Assembly: GCA_023846275.1 (NCBI GenBank)
Contig: CM043874.1
Coordinates: forward strand, 31,943,130 to 32,007,129
Source of the DNA: Vanilla planifolia
Lineage: Eukaryota > Streptophyta > Magnoliopsida > Asparagales > Orchidaceae
DNA: 64,000 bases
Direction: 5' to 3'
Shown here: positions 28,451 through 40,060 of the stretch, one piece after another
How positions within the stretch are numbered: position 1 is the stretch's first letter
How the letters are laid out: the number at the start of each line of letters is the position of its first letter
The notes under the pieces: model-generated
Seen by the model: only the letters and a program-made list of their open reading frames with translations
Told to the model about the DNA's origin: nothing
Databases searched by the model: none
Made by a program: the position numbers and the translations under genes

Positions 28451-31290
28451 ATGTCTGATGATTGACAATGTCATTTTTATAAACACTATTGAACTAGCCA
28501 GCTCATTATTTTGCATAAAGGACTACATTTGAACAGTTGTTATTAAATTAGAGTCGTTCGACCCATAGCAGCAAATTGGAAAGTTTTGTTACTACGTTTA
28601 GTGGATGTAATATGTTTATAATTTGTACAATTTTTAACATAAAAAGATTGGTGAAAAGTTTATGAATTTTTTCAAGCTAGAAAATTAAAGTCATATTTAT
28701 AGTTGCTCGCCATTATTTTCATTCATTTTAGCCTTTAGTCTTTTAGCTCCAAAATTCCATTTTACTTGTATCAACAAAGCCTATATTCTTTTATTTCTTA
28801 ATCTATTCAACTAAACAATAATACATTTGTTCTTTGATGTATATTTTTGTCAAACATAAGATTATTATAAAAATCAAATTTGATTTGTGTCATTGCAATC
28901 TTTCTTTTTCTATTAGTTTTATTTCTTTGAAAGGCTGTAATTGACCTTTTGGTTTATTTAATTTTCGTGGGGGTTATTTTGTGGAGGGCCTACACTAATT
29001 GGTTTTGTTTTATTTGGATTTTATTTCGAGTATATGTAGGCTTGGAAGTAGGTTTAACTTTCTTAAAGTGTTGGTTTACTTTATAATGATTTTCAAATTT
29101 ATCATTTTGAAATTTTTTTGTAAATTTTAAGGAAAATTAGTTTATTTTAAAATAAAATAGAAATTTGTACAAAATGAATGGCAAAGATTTACTTAAGTTC
29201 TATTTATTTTTTTTATGTGGTTAACATCCTCTGAAATCATTTAATCTAATTTTTCAACACTACAAGGCATACAAAGAATTACCCTGCCTTCTCTTTCAAA
29301 AAAATGAATATTATTGTATATGGAGAATATTATAGATAGAGTTTAGTAGTTGAAATGCATTAGTGTTATAATAAAGTCTTCTAATGGTAAAAGTTCATAT
29401 GTGATAAAGAGGATGAGCATCTTGTGCTTTCGATGTGCTAATTTGCAATAATCTTGTAAGCTAGTTGGTTACCATTCAATGATTCGGAGTGTCTCATTGA
29501 AGTATGTGCGTGACCCATACAATATATTGTTTTGAATAGATGCAATGCATAGAGGTATCCATAGTCACCATGGTTGATTCCACTTAACTTATGCATTGAA
29601 ATGATATAAGAAAATAGAAGAGCACAATGAATTGAATTAGTATAAGTATAGAATCATCATAGCAAACACTCTAAAAATATCCATGATGTGAAAACGTTTC
29701 TAATTAGATAAATGAACTGCTCCAACTAAGATAATGTGTCTAAACGGATAAGTTTGACCAGTGTATTCATGTATCGTCATAATTGAACAAGCTCGACAAA
29801 ATTTAGAGGCATTCTAGACATATCAAAGTGGTATGTGCCATGCCACTAGTTTAGATAATAACCATCTTATGATGAAGTAGAATATCATGTTCTACATTAA
29901 TTGATTTCATTGCTATAAAAATAGGAAAGACAAATAGTCAACGGATTTGTCTAATCCTTTGTAATTAGTGACTATATGTAAATTATCCTGACACCAGGTG
30001 GAGGAGTAAAAGTAAAAATTGATCTACTAGCATTGAGAGTTATGTATAAAGCTTGATAGTCTTGACTTGAAATGTTATGCTAGAATGGTTGAGGAATCGT
30101 GTCGCACTTATTAAGTAAATGTTCATCAGCAATCTAAATCATCTTTGTTTTTTAATCTTCTAAGCTGATGATAGTATTTCTTTGAAGGAAGTTGTCAAAC
30201 AATAAGATGATGAAGTCCATAACCATATGTTTTAAAATGAATGATTAGTGTGATCATGTTTGTTTAATCTTTTGTGACCATTTTAGTGAGATAGAAAGCC
30301 ATTAAGAATGAGTAATGAATTCAAAAAATCACAAGATCATCCAAATGTAGTCCAAAGTTTGATGTATTGTTTATAAAACCATTGTACCTAAGTGATGCCA
30401 TTGAACTAATCCTTACATTGGGTTGACAGAAAGAATGAAATGGCCAAAGAATCAAGATGTAATAGTGATAAGCTTCTAGAAACATGCCATGTGATTGAAT
30501 TAATAAATAGTTCCATTTACTATTTGATCAAATAATTATGACATTATTAAGAAAGAGATGGCTTTTTCCTCATTCTTTACCCATCCAATTTCTAAAAAGA
30601 AAATTAAATTTCATAAGTAGCTTCCTAACTCAGAAATTTACCATTGTGTTAATAATAAAAAAAACTTTTAGTGCAATTTTAATACAATTTATACTCAATT
30701 TACATCAACCAAAGTAGTCAAAATTGTATGTCTGTCTTTTGTATTTTTTTAGAACCAAGTTCAATTTTAACAAAAAAAATCTTGAAATGGGTTGGATTGG
30801 TATTCTTTTGGTAAAGGAAAAATCATTATCTTTAATATAAGAAGAATAGATATCATGTATTAGAATTGAGAGATTCTATGGAAATGGGTTTCCCTTGACT
30901 AAAATGAGCCATGTCAAATATGTTCATTCCATTAGCAAAAAATATGACCTGTTCGGCTTGAGGTACGAAGCCCTAAGTATTTTGTGGTAATTGAATTGTT
31001 TTGAAAATGTTAAAAAATATGATAAATTTTTGTGGTTTGTTTTCCAAGATTTTTCTTCCTATTTTTCAACCCAAATTACATAATGATTTCTATAAAAACA
31101 AATCCAGGATGACCCTAATGAACCTATTAAGGAATTTCTTGTGTTTGATTATGGAAGGATTCATTGCATGACTTTCTTCCTGGTCACTCAATAAATGTAT
31201 GGACAACTATCCTTATCATTTCTAATTAAATATTTGAAGCTTTTAGAATATTTTATGGATCTAGATTGTTTAAATGAATATGATTGCTAG
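28450..31290. other. Unassigned stretch
   Basis: No family was recognised with confidence. A plus-strand ADDSIS reading at 30164 was considered as LINE RT but its surroundings do not support it. Part of the right end may be the 3' tail of the minus-strand LINE whose RNase H lies at 31290-31740. Confidence 0.4.
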
Positions 31291-31740
31291 TGACTTTAGC
31301 TAACTAGTTTACTATTACATAGCCTTCCCTAAATGTATGCTAGAACAGAATTGCTTTACATTGAAATTAACTCATTTTGCTCAAAAGGATTAACAAACAC
31401 CAAGGATTCCATTTCTTTAGCAAATGGTTATAGTGATTGATTTATTATTTTATTTTTTAATAATGCTTTATAAGCCTAGGTTGTCACTAAGGTTTAAACC
31501 AAATTGTAGTATCATGGCTTGTCTTCTATATTTATTTTAGACCCTTCAGGAATTGAGAATGGATTGACAGCTTTGCCAAATGGGTCTCTGATCACATGGC
31601 CGCAACCTAAAATGCATTGGTTCCCCCGAGTCAATCAAATAATATATAATTTGACAAATGTTAGAACCACTTTAATTGTTTTTCATTTGCCAGTGGAAAG
31701 CAGAGGAGTAATGAAAGAGTTACTTTGATAAAATAATAAA
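31290..31740 (-). pseudogene. LINE C-terminal RNase H relic (RVT_3 type)
   Basis: This is the RNase H domain that ends ORF2 in many plant LINEs. The minus strand reads LTRGNQCILGCGHVIRDPFG then KAVNPFSIPEG, matching the DGASRGNPGPxGCGGVIRDxxGxxxxAFS motif; the first catalytic Asp is lost. It continues with AYKALLKNKII, EMESLVFVNPF (AEYxALLxGL... VExDSLxVVxxI) and REGYVIVN-stop-LAKV (REGNxVADxLAK). A plus-strand 69-codon ORF at 31519-31728 is only the antisense of this domain. Upstream, zinc-ribbon and RT parts were not recognised before the gypsy element E starts. Confidence 0.78.
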
Positions 31741-32740
31741 TTGAAGTGTTAATAGGGATGGCGTTAAAAATTCCGTATACTCCGTCATAAATTTGGAATA
31801 AAAATCACCTTGAAAAGAAAATTTTTCTAAATCAAGCACACTTGGGGATACATTTAAGGATGGCATCATTAATGTTCCTATTCAATTCTTGAGAATTGAT
31901 TAGGTTTGTTCAGGTTATATACATTCTATTAATAATGGTATTGTGAATACAAAAACATTAGTTGCCTAATTAAATAAACACTAAATAAGTTTCTCCCTGT
32001 GCAACATCTTTTCATTTAACAAATTATTATATGCTTGATTGAAAATGTTGAGCTATGCATTGGCTTAGTTGAATGTAAATTTAAGAACTTGTTTAGATAC
32101 AGAGCTAATATGCACTCTATTTAAGAAATTAATTTGAGAAAAATTTTAACCCATAGTTTGTGTATGAAAGAGTGGCATTATCTTTAATATTGGCAAGTGC
32201 AAACACTATAAAATTACATTATTAAATTTGAAAGACAAGCTACAATATTAAGGATATCTATAGCAAAGATTTAGACTTTATCTATGTACTTCTAACTTTT
32301 TTAATATCTTATTGCTACATAAATAACATTATTCCTTATACAATCGTTGGTACAAGCAAGCAGATTGTCAATGCCCATTAATATAATGGCCATTAAAAGA
32401 AGAATCAAAATGTGGTACCAAAGACATAGGATATCACACTTAGGGTGGATTAGCGCTAATATAATGAACTAACAAAAGAGGAGAGATCAATATCACATAA
32501 AGTGAATGTTAGGTACAATAATAACAACACCAGTTACTAGTGCAAGTTATAAAAATTGTACCAACTAAAAAAAGCAAGGCCATATATGAGAAAAATGTTT
32601 GATCTTTTTCACTAATCTTTTCTTAGATGTGCTTAAGTAAAATAGGGAAAGAAGTTCTTTATAGCAACCAAAATTAAGACGATTCTTGATGCTTGACAAT
32701 AAAAAGATAGGACTCTATCTCTTTTTGTAGGGCCAACAGA
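31740..32740. other. Unassigned; expected gag region of element E
   Basis: This lies between a minus-strand LINE fragment and the plus-strand gypsy protease. By position part of it should be gypsy gag, but no zinc knuckle could be read. No 5' LTR matching the 38.4-39.0 kb sequence was found here or further left. Confidence 0.4.
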
Positions 32741-33130
32741 GCTTATGCCTAACGAAATTATACTAGGAAGTGTGGAACTCTTTTCAACCTGTATTCATGG
32801 AGATGAGTTGGCCAATGTTATCATAGACACTAGCAGTTTGAAAAAATTGATCTATAAAAGCATTTTGGAGAAGCTCTACTTAGAAAGTGATGCTTATCCA
32901 AGCCCTGTTCTCATTGGTTGCTTCAAAAAGCCTCTAAAGCAAGTATTTATAGATAATATAATTTAAACTTTTAAATCACTTAAGAAAATATTGATGAAGT
33001 TGTCAATGAAGCAATTCCATTAGATATTTTCCATGTCGTATTTGGCTAATCATACTTCTGGAATCAAGATGATATATACCATTGTTAAGCCCAATGGTAT
33101 TGATTCCAAAGGGTGGATAGAATTTTAATA
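32740..33130 (+). pseudogene. Gypsy protease (retropepsin) relic
   Basis: The aspartic protease cuts the polyprotein. The open stretch 32745-32966 reads ELANVIIDTSSLKKLIYKSI, where IIDTSS stands for the catalytic VLIDTGS or VIDxGS loop, so the active-site Asp is kept and Gly is changed. LEKLYLESDAYPSP and LIGCFKK follow, matching xxLxLxxxPHPxPYxIxWxxx. After a frameshift come IPLDIFHVVFG-like and FWNQDDIYH-like words (decayed VxPMDxCHLLLGRPWQYDxxxxH). The 73-codon ORF is only the first half of the domain. Confidence 0.82.
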
Positions 33131-33424
33131 TAATATGAAACAAAGGAAAGTTAATAATAGATATTATTGCTAGTTGCTAAGCAAATAGATTAGGAAATAA
33201 AAGTTTAAATTATGTGTTATTGTTAATAGACTGAGAAGATGAATATTAGTTCCAAAAAAATATAGTATTCTATCTAAACAAGTTAAGAAGATACTAAGAG
33301 AATATTCTACACTATTTATTAAACTAAAAAATGTAACAGCCAAATTGTGTTTTGAACCATTAGATTATCTTTTATCAAATGAGCACTTATAAACATAGAT
33401 ATGGATCACACCTTAGTAGCAAAA

Positions 33425-34175
33425 AAATGATGTGATTAATAAGCAAGTCATTAAGTTATTGAAGAATAGAGTACTCAAGCCTAATAATTCACCATTTGAC
33501 GCTCCAATTGAAATAATGCATAAAATGATGGAAGTTGGCACATGTGTGTGGTTTGTTGAGGTCTTAACAAAATTACTTGTATCAGTAAGTATCCACTATG
33601 ACAAATTAATGATCTATTAGAGCAACTAAAGCATTCATAACCATTAAAAAAATTTGATGTCTAAGTAAGGAATCATCAAGTAGATATTAGTGAAGGAGAA
33701 ACTTTGAAAAAAAAACTTTTCAAACTCTACAAAGATTTTATGGTGGCTAGTATTGGTGTTTAGGTTGTGCAATTCTCAAACAATGGTCATGTGACTAATG
33801 AATGGCCTTCTATTTCCTCAGAAGATGTTATGCTAGTCTAACATGATAACATGATCATTGATAGTAATACACATGAAAAATATATAAAGAATTTATGGAA
33901 GGTGTTCGATATATTACAATCCCATCATTTATAGTTGAATGAGAAGAAGTGTGAGCATGCAAAGGAAACAATTTCATATTTTAGATATTAAGTTGCAAAG
34001 GGTTAAATAAACATTGTTAAGGAGAAGATTAATACAATTGAGAAGTGGTCTAAACCTCATGATGTTACAAATCTCAGGGGTTTTCATAGAGCTTGTGAAT
34101 ACCTCACAAAATTCATCCAAAGATTATTTGAAAGAATAGCACCATTTCGTCTACTAACTCGCTGACATCAAAAAT
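33425..34175 (+). pseudogene. Gypsy reverse transcriptase relic
   Basis: The open stretch at 33432-33620 reads INKQVIKLLKNRVLKPNNSP then FDAPIEIMHK and GTCVWFVEVLTKLLVS, matching LxxQVxxLLxxGxIRPSxSPxAxPVLLVxKKDGxWRxCVDYRxLNxxT. The palm core with the catalytic YxDD is missing or unreadable near 33700-33850. The thumb side returns: EKYIKNLWKVFDILQSHHL, NEKKCEHAKETI (KxxKCxFxxxxVxFLG), then INTIEKWSKPHDVTNLRGFH and EYLTKFIQRL (AIxxWxxPxxxxxLRxFLGLxxYYRRFI). Confidence 0.85.
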
Positions 34176-34179
34176 TTTA

Positions 34180-34560
34180 GTATATAGAACTACATCAAAA
34201 GAAAAATTAATAATTAAAAGAGGTAATTTGTGAAGCACCAATTCTAGCTCTACCAATCTACAACATCCATTTGAGATTCAAGTAGTTGCATTAGGGTAAT
34301 TCATCAGTGTAGTTTTAATGGAATAAGGCAAACCACTAGCATTTATTAATAATAGGAGAATAAAAAAATCCAATCAATGATAATGAGCTCATTTGTTTAC
34401 ATCAATCTATAAAATATTAAAGGCCATACACCATTAGAAAATAATCCATAGTACATTCAGATCATTAGCCACACCAATATTTGTACACTCAATCAAAGCT
34501 ACAACATGTGTGACACTTCAAGTGGTCAACATACGTACAATAATTCAGCCTGATTATTAA
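34180..34560 (+). pseudogene. Gypsy RNase H relic
   Basis: Readings follow the RT directly: HPFEIQVVALG then FISVVLME-stop-GKPLAFIN match KPFEVxxDASxxGIGxVLxQxGxPIAFxS. HLFTSIYKILKAIHH and HSTFRSLATP match ELxAVVxALxxWRHYLLGxxFxIxTDHxxL. The TQSKLQ word near 34490 matches the TQxKLxxxQxRW strand. Both expected catalytic Asp strands are altered, so it is inactive. Confidence 0.78.
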
Positions 34561-34849
34561 ATATAAGAAAAGTGCTTTGAACAAACTTGTAAAAATACTT
34601 TCTTGACATCCTTCAATCTTATAATGTTTAAGACCTATTATGCATATATAATCAATAGACTTTATGGAGTCAACTAAGAAGTATAAAGTTGACCCCAACT
34701 TTTGCAAAATTTATCAAGCGAAAAAAAGAGGTAAATATTCAAAGTATTTTATCAATAATAAGGTGCTGTAAATCAAGATGGTGATAAACAATATTGCATA
34801 AGTGTAGCTCACATTACCATGGTCTTGAGACAAATTGGAGTTTCAAAGA

Positions 34850-35280
34850 CCACTCTTAATTTCAAGGGTATTCTTATTGACCCCAATTTGATTTATATGT
34901 TATGAAAATTATTGACAGGAGATTGCTTTTTATTGCACCAAAACCATCGAATCATAAATAAGAATTATATATACTCCTAACAGTACTGACAAAACTTTTC
35001 AATAATATCTCAATGGATTTTATTAATGGTCTATCAATGACTTCATGAGAACATAATTACCTATTTGTACTGGTAGATAGAATTTCCAAGATGGTTAGAG
35101 CAATGTCATACAAATAAGGAATTACAAGTGAAAATTTAATTATCATTTTCATCACAAAAGTATGTGTACCATTGATGGTTACAGTAATATCAAACAAATA
35201 AGGAATTTCAAATGAACAATTAATTATCATTTTCATCCAAAAAGCATGTGTACCATTGATGGTTACAGTAATGTCATATT
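34850..35280 (+). pseudogene. Gypsy integrase relic, core part
   Basis: Near 35004-35120 the plus strand reads ISMDFINGLSMTS then HNYLFVLVDRISKMVRAMSY, a clear match to the integrase core motif ISMDFIxGLPxTxxGxDxIxVVVDRxSKMAHFIP. The first catalytic Asp (SMDF) is kept. The strand that follows, ITSENLIIIFITKVCVPLMV, corresponds to xxAxxVAxLFxxxVxxxHGxP. This last strand is then repeated as part of an 84-bp tandem duplication, after which the coding signal ends. The rest of the core is missing. Confidence 0.85.
35102..35280 (+). repeat. 84-bp tandem duplication in integrase
   Basis: Two copies start at 35102 and 35186, and the first 9-10 bases recur at 35270, giving an exact period of 84. The word caaataagga falls at 35111 and 35195. 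The period is 28 codons, so the frame is unchanged. The copies differ at several positions. Confidence 0.92.
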
Positions 35281-37700
35281 GTAGTTTTGATTAAGCTATT
35301 ATTTTAGCTTTTCAAGATAGAAAATAAATCAAGAAATGAATAATTATATATTATCAAGGAAAAATAATTATACACTTGCCTTTAATCAAATCTTGAAAAA
35401 AAAACAACTTTTTTATACATTTGTTTTATACAAAACTTAGAAAATAAGAAATAATTATATCTTGAAATCAATGAATTAGTTTTGAAATAAAAAATCAATT
35501 AATCTTGAAAAATTATTATACATTTTTTTATGCCTAACTCAAAAAGTCAAAAAAATAATTTCTATATTTATATTACTATTTTACTTTTATCTTCATACAT
35601 GTATCAAAGTTTATTTGACCACATGTTTCAATCTCACTCACCTAATCATTTTTCATCAAAAATATCCGAAACAAATAGAACTCAATAATGCATGATGCAA
35701 TGAAAGAACTAGGCATTTGTTTAGAAAGTTGAACAAAGCATAATTGAGCACAAACCTTAGGAAAAAGAGAGAAAGAAATAGTAAAAGATGCACACATGAC
35801 AAAACTAGTTTTGCAAAACAAATTAAATCGCCATAGTGCATCAATCAACTGAATAAGAAACCCCTATCTTCATCCAGCTAAAAACCTTGTTCAAGTCACA
35901 GCTTGAAGGAAAGGAAGAAGAAAGAAAGAATGAAAGAAAGAAAGAAAGGAAATAAGAAGATGGCGAAGAAGAAGAAGAAGATAAAAAGAACACCAAGAAG
36001 AAGGAGGAGAAGTAGAGGAAGAAGAAAGAAGGAAAAGAAGAAGAAGAAAAAGAAGTAGAGGAAAGAAAGTATAAAAGAAGAAGAAGAAAAGATGAAGAAG
36101 AAGATGAAGATGAAGAAAGAAAGAAAAGAAAGAAAGAAAGAATGAAAGAATGAAGAAGAAGAAGTAGAAGAAGAAGAAGAAGAAGAAGAAGAAGAAGAAA
36201 AGAAGAAGAAGATCCAAAAGAAGAATTAGAAAGAAAGAATGGATGACAAAAGAAGAAGTATAAGAAAAAGTAGAAGGAGAAGAGGTAGAGGATTGAAAAA
36301 AAGAATGTAAGAATGAAAGACAGAAAGGAAGTAGAAGAAAAAGAAGAAGACGAAGAAGAAGAAGAGAAAGAACAAAAGAAAGAAAGATAGGACAAGAATA
36401 AGAAGAAGAAGAAGAAAGAAGAAAGAAAGATAGAAGAAGAAGAAAATGATGATGAAGAAGAAGGAGAAGAAGAAGAGGAAAGAAAGAAAGGAAGAAAGAA
36501 GAAAAAGAAGAAGAAGAAGAAGAGGAAATAAACAAAGAGTGAAAAAAAGAAAGACAGAAATAAAAGTAGTAATAGAAATAGAAGAGGGAGAAGAGGAAGA
36601 TGAAGAAGGAAAGATGATGAAAAAGAAGAAGAATGAAAAGAAGGAGAAAAAAGAAAGAAAGAGTGAATGATTGAAAGAAAGAAAGAAAGAAAGAAAAAGA
36701 TGATTAAGGAGAAAGAAGATGATGAAGAAGAAAGTGAAGAAGTAATAGATGAATAAGAAGAAGAAGAAGAAGGAGAAAAAAGAAAAAAGAAAGAATGTAA
36801 GTAGAATAAGAAGAAGAAGAAGAAGAAAGAGAGAATGAAAGGAGGAAATAATAAAGAAAAAGAGGAGGAAGAAGAAGAAGAAAGAGAATATGAAGATCAA
36901 AGACAGAAAGAATGAAGGAAAAAATAAATAAATACAGAAAGAAGTAGAAAAAGAAGAGGAAGAGAAAGAAGAAGTAGCAAAACTAGAAGAAGAAGAAGAG
37001 CAAGAAGAATAAGAAGTGTAGAAGAAGAAGAAGAGTGAAAGAAGAAGAAGTAGAAAGAAAGAAAGAAAGAATGAATGAAAAAGAGAAGAAGGAGAAGTAG
37101 AATAAGAAGAAGAAGATGAAGAAAGAAATAATGAATAAAAAAGAGAAGGAGATGTAGAATAAGAAGAAGATGATGACGATGATGTAGAAGAACGAGAAGA
37201 ATAAGGGAGCAAGATGAAGAAGAAGAAGGACAAGATGAAGAAGGAGAAGTAGAAGAAAAAGAAGAAAAAGATGAATAAGAAGAAGAAGAAGAAGAAGAAG
37301 AGAAAGAAGAAGATAGGGAAGAAGTAAAAGAAGTAGAAGAAAAAGGAGGAGAGCAAGAAAAAGAGGAAGATGAAAAAGGACTAGGAGTAAAAGGAAAAGA
37401 ACGAGAGGAAGAATAAGTAAAATTGTCGATTCATAATCATGTCAAATCAAGATATTGATTATTGAATAAAGTTTAGTGAGACTTGTGAGAAATGATTGAT
37501 ACCACTTTTATGAAGAAGAGAAATTGCATGGAATGAGAGTATTATAGTGTAGTGAGCAATGTAGGAAATGATGGATGGCAATTTTAGTCAAGCATACTTG
37601 TAGTTTATTACATGCATCATCCTAAAACATGGAATGAGAGCATCATATATGTATAGCATGCACATAATCATATTGTGCATGGATTGATAAGTGAGCACTC
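35281..37700. other. Block interrupting element E integrase
   Basis: It contains an AT-rich start (35281-35640), a mixed-composition piece (35640-35904), the polypurine tract (35905-37422) and a right piece (37423-37700) with an internal partial repeat of catggaatgagag (37530 and 37630). No transposon termini were recognised. Roughly 0.5 kb of integrase is missing. The origin could be an insertion, or local expansion plus deletion. Confidence 0.6.
35905..37422 (+). repeat. Polypurine tract, GAA/GAAA-rich, about 1.5 kb
   Basis: For about 1.5 kb the plus strand is nearly all A and G, in shifting GAA, GAAA, GGAA and AGAAG motifs with scattered single T. It is not a pure microsatellite but a mosaic of short motifs. 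The minus-strand ORFs inside it (up to 376 codons, Ser/Phe/Leu only) and the Lys/Glu/Arg plus ORF are by-products of the composition. Such homopurine mirror-like DNA can form triplex (H-DNA). Confidence 0.95.
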
Positions 37701-38340
37701 TTTCAATGCTTGTTTGTTATTCTTACCATAAAGCTTGCAACTCTTGAATTTCAAGTTACAAGAAATAGGAGAATTTAGAAGTGATATTCAATAAAAAGCT
37801 CAAAATTTCTAGATAAAATACAAGAAATATATTTCAATGCCAAAGACAACCACTTAAAACACATAAGCTATATAAGAGAAGACATGACTAACGTAGAGTT
37901 GAAAAGTTGTTCACCAAGGACTATCTTACTTGGCTTCATATTAGGAATAAAAGATTTAAAATGCTTGGAAAGAAGATAAAACAAATACGATATAATCTTT
38001 TCAAGATAATATAGATAATTAATTATAATACCTAGGTAGTTGAGCAACCAAGATATACAAAAATGTTCTTAATAGTGAATGCGGTTAACTTGAAGGCTTA
38101 TGAGCCATTTATGCTTGATGAAGAACATCAAAAGCACTGACTACCAACGAATGACTTTGTAAAGAATGACAATAAGATCTTACATTAAGATATCATCATC
38201 TAGAAAGGGATCATTATGATAAGGAGCAAAGCTTGAACTTTATACCAAATTGTGAAGAATGGAAAAAGACATACTATTAGAAAATGTACAGCATGGAGAA
38301 ATGCTAATCAATAATCCATCATGTTCGTTTCAAAAAATAA
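37700..38340 (+). pseudogene. Gypsy integrase C-terminal (GPF/Y) tail of element E
   Basis: After the interruption integrase reading resumes. TLEFQVTRN near 37740, then IQEIYFNAKDNHLKTHKLYK match the helical linker. KDYLTWLHIRNKRFKMLGKK then IKQIRYNLFKII match GDxVWxHxRKERFxxxxxxKLxxRxxGPFKIL, with GPF read as YNLF. VEQPRYTKMFLIVNAVN and LKAYEPFMLDEEHQ match ELPxxxxIxxxFNVxDLxxYxPxxLDEE. The order and spacing within the tail are normal, so only the core-to-tail join is disturbed. The family match is strong although frames shift several times. Confidence 0.88.
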
Positions 38341-38341
38341 T

Positions 38342-38354
38342 GAAAAAAGGAGGA
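38342..38354 (+). other. Candidate polypurine primer of element E
   Basis: gaaaaaaggagga follows the integrase tail closely, at the position of the plus-strand primer next to the 3' LTR. Confidence 0.5.
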
Positions 38355-38356
38355 CT

Positions 38357-39010
38357 ATAAGATCCAATCAAGTTGATTCAATTAAACTCAAAAATAACCC
38401 TATACCAAAGTGAAGAGTTGTAAAAAAGATACAAGTGCTCCGACTCACGTGGGAATGAACAGTTGCCCTATGTATGCATGACTTCAAGCACCACATATGC
38501 TTCACTCCATGTATAGTTTTGTTTATGTTCACAACATAAAAATAGGAGATCAAGAAATTCCCACACATGTATGAGCATGGTTTAGGCGGGTAGCTATGTG
38601 GGTCATGAGCATGATAATTACCATCCATTATGCCTTACCTTAGCTTATGTAGTTCTAAGAGTTTCATCAAATTGAAGTGCATCTTGGGCTTTGACATGCA
38701 AGTGTGGAGCCAATGATGCAAAAGTTTGTCAACTACAAACTTTTGATCAAAGGACAAATATGTCTTTTAGAAATTAAAATATTATGCCTTTCATAAAAAT
38801 GTATTCCAATATATAAAAGGAAAAATGATGAAAGAAGAAGAATTTCTTGTAGTATTCAATTTTCTTGTGACAAAAGCTTTATTCTTCTTCTCATTATTGC
38901 TTAGTTTCTCACCATTTTCAAACTTCAAATTTCACTATTTTGACTTGGAGAATAAGGTTTACTAGTGAAAGCTTAAGGTGAGAAAACCTCATCGAAAGAT
39001 TAGTTGCTCA
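38357..39010 (+). repeat. Probable 3' LTR of element E
   Basis: This is non-coding sequence right after the polypurine site, with a TATA box at 38810-38820 and a short GA-rich leader after it, as in plant gypsy LTRs. No second copy was found, so termini are not defined. The right limit is set by the start of the repeated block at about 38990. An 86-codon minus ORF (38368-38628) is unassigned. Confidence 0.5.
38810..38820 (+). promoter_or_regulatory. TATA box in probable LTR
   Basis: The sequence tatataaaagg is a good plant TATA box in the orientation of element E. It is followed by gatgaaagaagaag. Confidence 0.5.
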
Positions 39011-40060
39011 TTGAATTTGTTAATATAGTTGTCGAAGTGATGATTAATAGTACAATATGGCTCTTTTATGAAGTATTGATGTTCTGTGATGTTGTTAAGA
39101 AAGTTATTTTTTGACATGTTGTGGAAGTGGAATTTCTCGCATGTTAAGCAACTTGTGTACCCTTATCAACTTCAATTCCCTTACTTTTCCTCATTGATGT
39201 ACTTTCATTATCCAACCTTTGGGTGTCTAAACTAAGGACCACCAAATTTTAGGGTTTCATATTTCTTATTGCTTAATGAATTGGAAATATTTCTTCTTTA
39301 TCATTTCTCACATATATCTAGAACTTTTTCCTTATTACATTTAATAATTGACGTTCTTTTTTTGTAATAATTTAGATAATTTATTCCAAGATTTTTAGTG
39401 TTTGATATATTTCTAGAAATTATTATTGTTAACAATCTTTCTAAGGATTCTAATATGTCAAGAAATGTCTTTAGAAAGATCGAGCTTTATGTTGACTATT
39501 AACACAACTGAGAGTAGGGCTATCTTGTTGACAAAGTGGATTGGAAGGCACTCTAATGAAATCTACACTAGAGCTCACAAAGGTTAAATTTTGAGTGAAA
39601 AAACTAAGAACCATTAGGGGATTCTCAATTGAAAGTCTACAAATTTGCAAATTTTGTACATGCAGCATAAAATGTAATATAAATCTAATGAAATTCTTAG
39701 GAGCATATGTTTTGTTTATCACAACAGATCCAAAGTAGCCAATTTATTTAGATTTCAACTCTTACGAATACAATGTTGGGTCTTGAAAGTGAGAACAATT
39801 CCAATATAGTGAGTTTAAGGGGTGTAGCCTTTTTGGAGATATCATCATCATTGAACATGAAACATGGTACACACTTTAAAAAAGTCATTAGAATTATCTT
39901 TTTTGGAGAGGTTGGAGAACTCACCAGATTCACCATAAAAGAAATGCCATGACTCCAATGCACACATGAAATCTACTTAGTAAGGGAGAGGAGCATAGCA
40001 ACAAAAGAATAACCATGACATCACGTTTTAGATTTCGTCCTACTTGCACTAAATTTGAAA
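38990..40060 (-). repeat. Unidentified repeated block, copy 2
   Basis: Homologous to 24290-25400. Minus-strand open stretches at 39748-39963 (71 codons) and 39471-39722 (83 codons) parallel those of copy 1 and share NDDDISKKATPLKLT-like and MLHVQNLQ / SSVDFIRVP-like words. DNA-level landmarks include the GATGTTCTGTGATGT word near 39080, matching 24370, and the GACATCACGTTTTAGATTTCG-type block near 40020, matching 25340. Left of it lies the LTR of element E rather than LINE ORF2, so this copy has lost its downstream part. Confidence 0.6.

Larger units (their letters stand above)
32740..39010 (+). mobile_element. Ty3/gypsy retrotransposon relic (element E), split
   Basis: The plus strand holds protease, RT, RNase H and integrase in gypsy order, then an interruption from about 35281 to 37700, then the integrase tail, a purine-rich tract and a probable 3' LTR. 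Integrase core to tail should be about 1 kb apart but is about 2.7 kb here. The intruding block carries a 1.5 kb polypurine tract. No 5' LTR was recognised. All domains contain stops and frameshifts. Confidence 0.85.

Noticed and set aside
30164..30200. ADDSIS reading on the plus strand as a possible LINE RT active site
   Set aside because: The expected RQGDPLSP-type motif upstream and other RT motifs are absent, so this is probably chance.
31519..31728. Plus-strand 69-codon ORF preceded by a good splice-acceptor-like sequence
   Set aside because: The minus strand of the same interval encodes a clear LINE RNase H motif series, so the plus ORF is its shadow.
35841..37356. Minus-strand ORFs of 184, 214 and 376 codons and a plus ORF of 74 codons
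   Set aside because: They consist almost only of Ser, Phe and Leu (or Lys, Glu and Arg) and arise because a purine-only strand has few stops in some frames. They overlap one another.
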